From NCBI GenBank assembly GCA_007122565.1, contig SKTJ01000269.1, positions 1 to 5,606 of the forward strand: a stretch of DNA of 5,606 nt, in the 5' to 3' direction. The position numbers were made by a program, and so were the translations under genes. Positions within the stretch are counted from its first letter, which is position 1. Every line of letters starts with the position of its first letter. The notes below the pieces were generated by a model. The model did not search any database and was not told the origin of the DNA. It saw only the letters and a program-made list of their open reading frames with translations. Shown here one piece after another: positions 5,417-5,606 of the stretch. The stretch comes from Syntrophomonadaceae bacterium (GTDB taxonomy: Bacteria; Bacillota; Dethiobacteria; DTU022; UBA8154).

Positions 5417-5442
5417 TATATTAACCTCCCCGGACCATATAT

Positions 5443-5472
5443 ATCTTAACCCACGTCACCGGAATGTGTCAA
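5443..5472 (-). promoter_or_regulatory. Sigma-A-like promoter for the ANTAR-glnA unit
   Basis: TTGACA (5472-5467, perfect) is spaced 18 bp from TAAGAT (5448-5443, 4/6). It predicts a start near 5436 and a leader of only about 20 nt before the ATG at 5416, with GGGGAGG at 5431-5425. It follows directly after the terminator of the preceding gene, so it is well placed to begin the unit. Confidence 0.7.
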
Positions 5473-5493
5473 AACATTTCTCTAATCCGGTGA
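5456..5493. repeat. 8-bp inverted repeat straddling the ANTAR-glnA promoter -35 box
   Basis: TCACCGGA (5456-5463) and TCCGGTGA (5486-5493) are perfect reverse complements 22 bp apart, centred just upstream of the -35 hexamer. Inside lies a shorter AATGT/ACATT pair around TTTGAC. It could be an operator for a dimeric regulator, but it matches no site I know, including the GlnR/TnrA box. Confidence 0.5.
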
Positions 5494-5501
5494 TCTTAAG
5501 C

Positions 5502-5606
5502 TTAAAAATACCCCCGTGCCAGGGGCATACGCCGCCCGCTGCCGAAAGCCCTTGTGGTTACGCGTAATCCCGGCGCTGCCTGGAATCGCTTATACTCTGC
5601 CCGGTC
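5502..5606 (-). CDS. 3' end of an unidentified gene (34 codons, 5' end outside the window)
   Basis: On the minus strand one frame is open from the right edge to a TAA at 5504-5502. Its last residues include PGLRVTTRAFGSGRRMPLA followed by R-G-Y-F. The other two minus frames stop early. The stop lies in the T tract of an intrinsic terminator, so a transcript from the right does end here, which fits a gene end. The residue pattern is protein-like (basic, with a G-S-G-R-R turn), but I do not recognise the family. Thirty-four open codons in GC-rich DNA can also occur by chance, so this is tentative. Confidence 0.45.
   Translation of the reverse strand, partial: DRAEYKRFQAAPGLRVTTRAFGSGRRMPLARGYF
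5504..5528 (-). terminator. Intrinsic terminator of the gene entering from the right
   Basis: Reading leftward, ATGCCCC (5528-5522) pairs with GGGGTAT (5514-5508), with one G-T pair, around a 7-nt loop. A T tract ends at 5504. It separates the upstream transcript from the ANTAR promoter. The hairpin falls within the last codons of the open frame that ends at 5502. Confidence 0.65.

Overview
The window reads as a piece of a Clostridia-type Firmicutes chromosome with moderate to high GC. The reasons are a feedback-type (GSI-alpha) glutamine synthetase paired with an ANTAR antiterminator protein, strong GGAGG-type ribosome binding sites, sigma-A-like promoters, and a YtqA/MnmL-type radical SAM enzyme next to mnmG. 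I cannot fix genus from this. Every supported gene lies on the minus strand, so transcription runs right to left.

Right to left: (1) 5502-5606, the last 34 codons of an unidentified gene whose end carries an intrinsic terminator. (2) 4844-5416, an ANTAR-domain regulator with a degenerate receiver, behind its own TTGACA-18-TAAGAT promoter. (3) 4745-4843, a leader holding a hexaloop hairpin that overlaps the 5' arm of a strong intrinsic terminator. This is the layout expected for ANTAR-controlled antitermination. (4) 3413-4744, glnA. (5) 3148-3412, a 265-bp gap with tandem REP-like repeats at the glnA stop codon, a 16-bp perfect hairpin (probable terminator), and a 13-bp perfect inverted repeat over the mnmG promoter. 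Nothing recognisable lies in 3214-3266 or 3304-3365. (6) 1168-3147, mnmG, overlapping by 4 bp (7) 176-1171, a TIGR01212 radical SAM gene, probably mnmL. (8) 167-197, a REP-like hairpin that includes the mnmL stop codon. (9) 1-128, the start of a REP-associated (Y1/IS200-like) transposase gene that runs off the left edge and is too short to stand out by ORF length.

There are two functional units and one mobile one. The ANTAR protein and glnA look like a self-contained nitrogen-control cassette: the regulator is made first, and the terminator between it and glnA can be blocked by the hexaloop fold. mnmG and mnmL act in sequence on the tRNA wobble uridine: MnmG with MnmE makes cmnm5U34, and MnmL is reported to take it toward nm5/mnm5. 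The mobile unit is the transposase with its REP hairpins. One hairpin sits beside the transposase and another, with compensatory stem changes, lies about 3.2 kb away at the end of glnA. Both REP sites coincide with gene ends, and both neighbouring proteins end in Gly-Thr-Phe.
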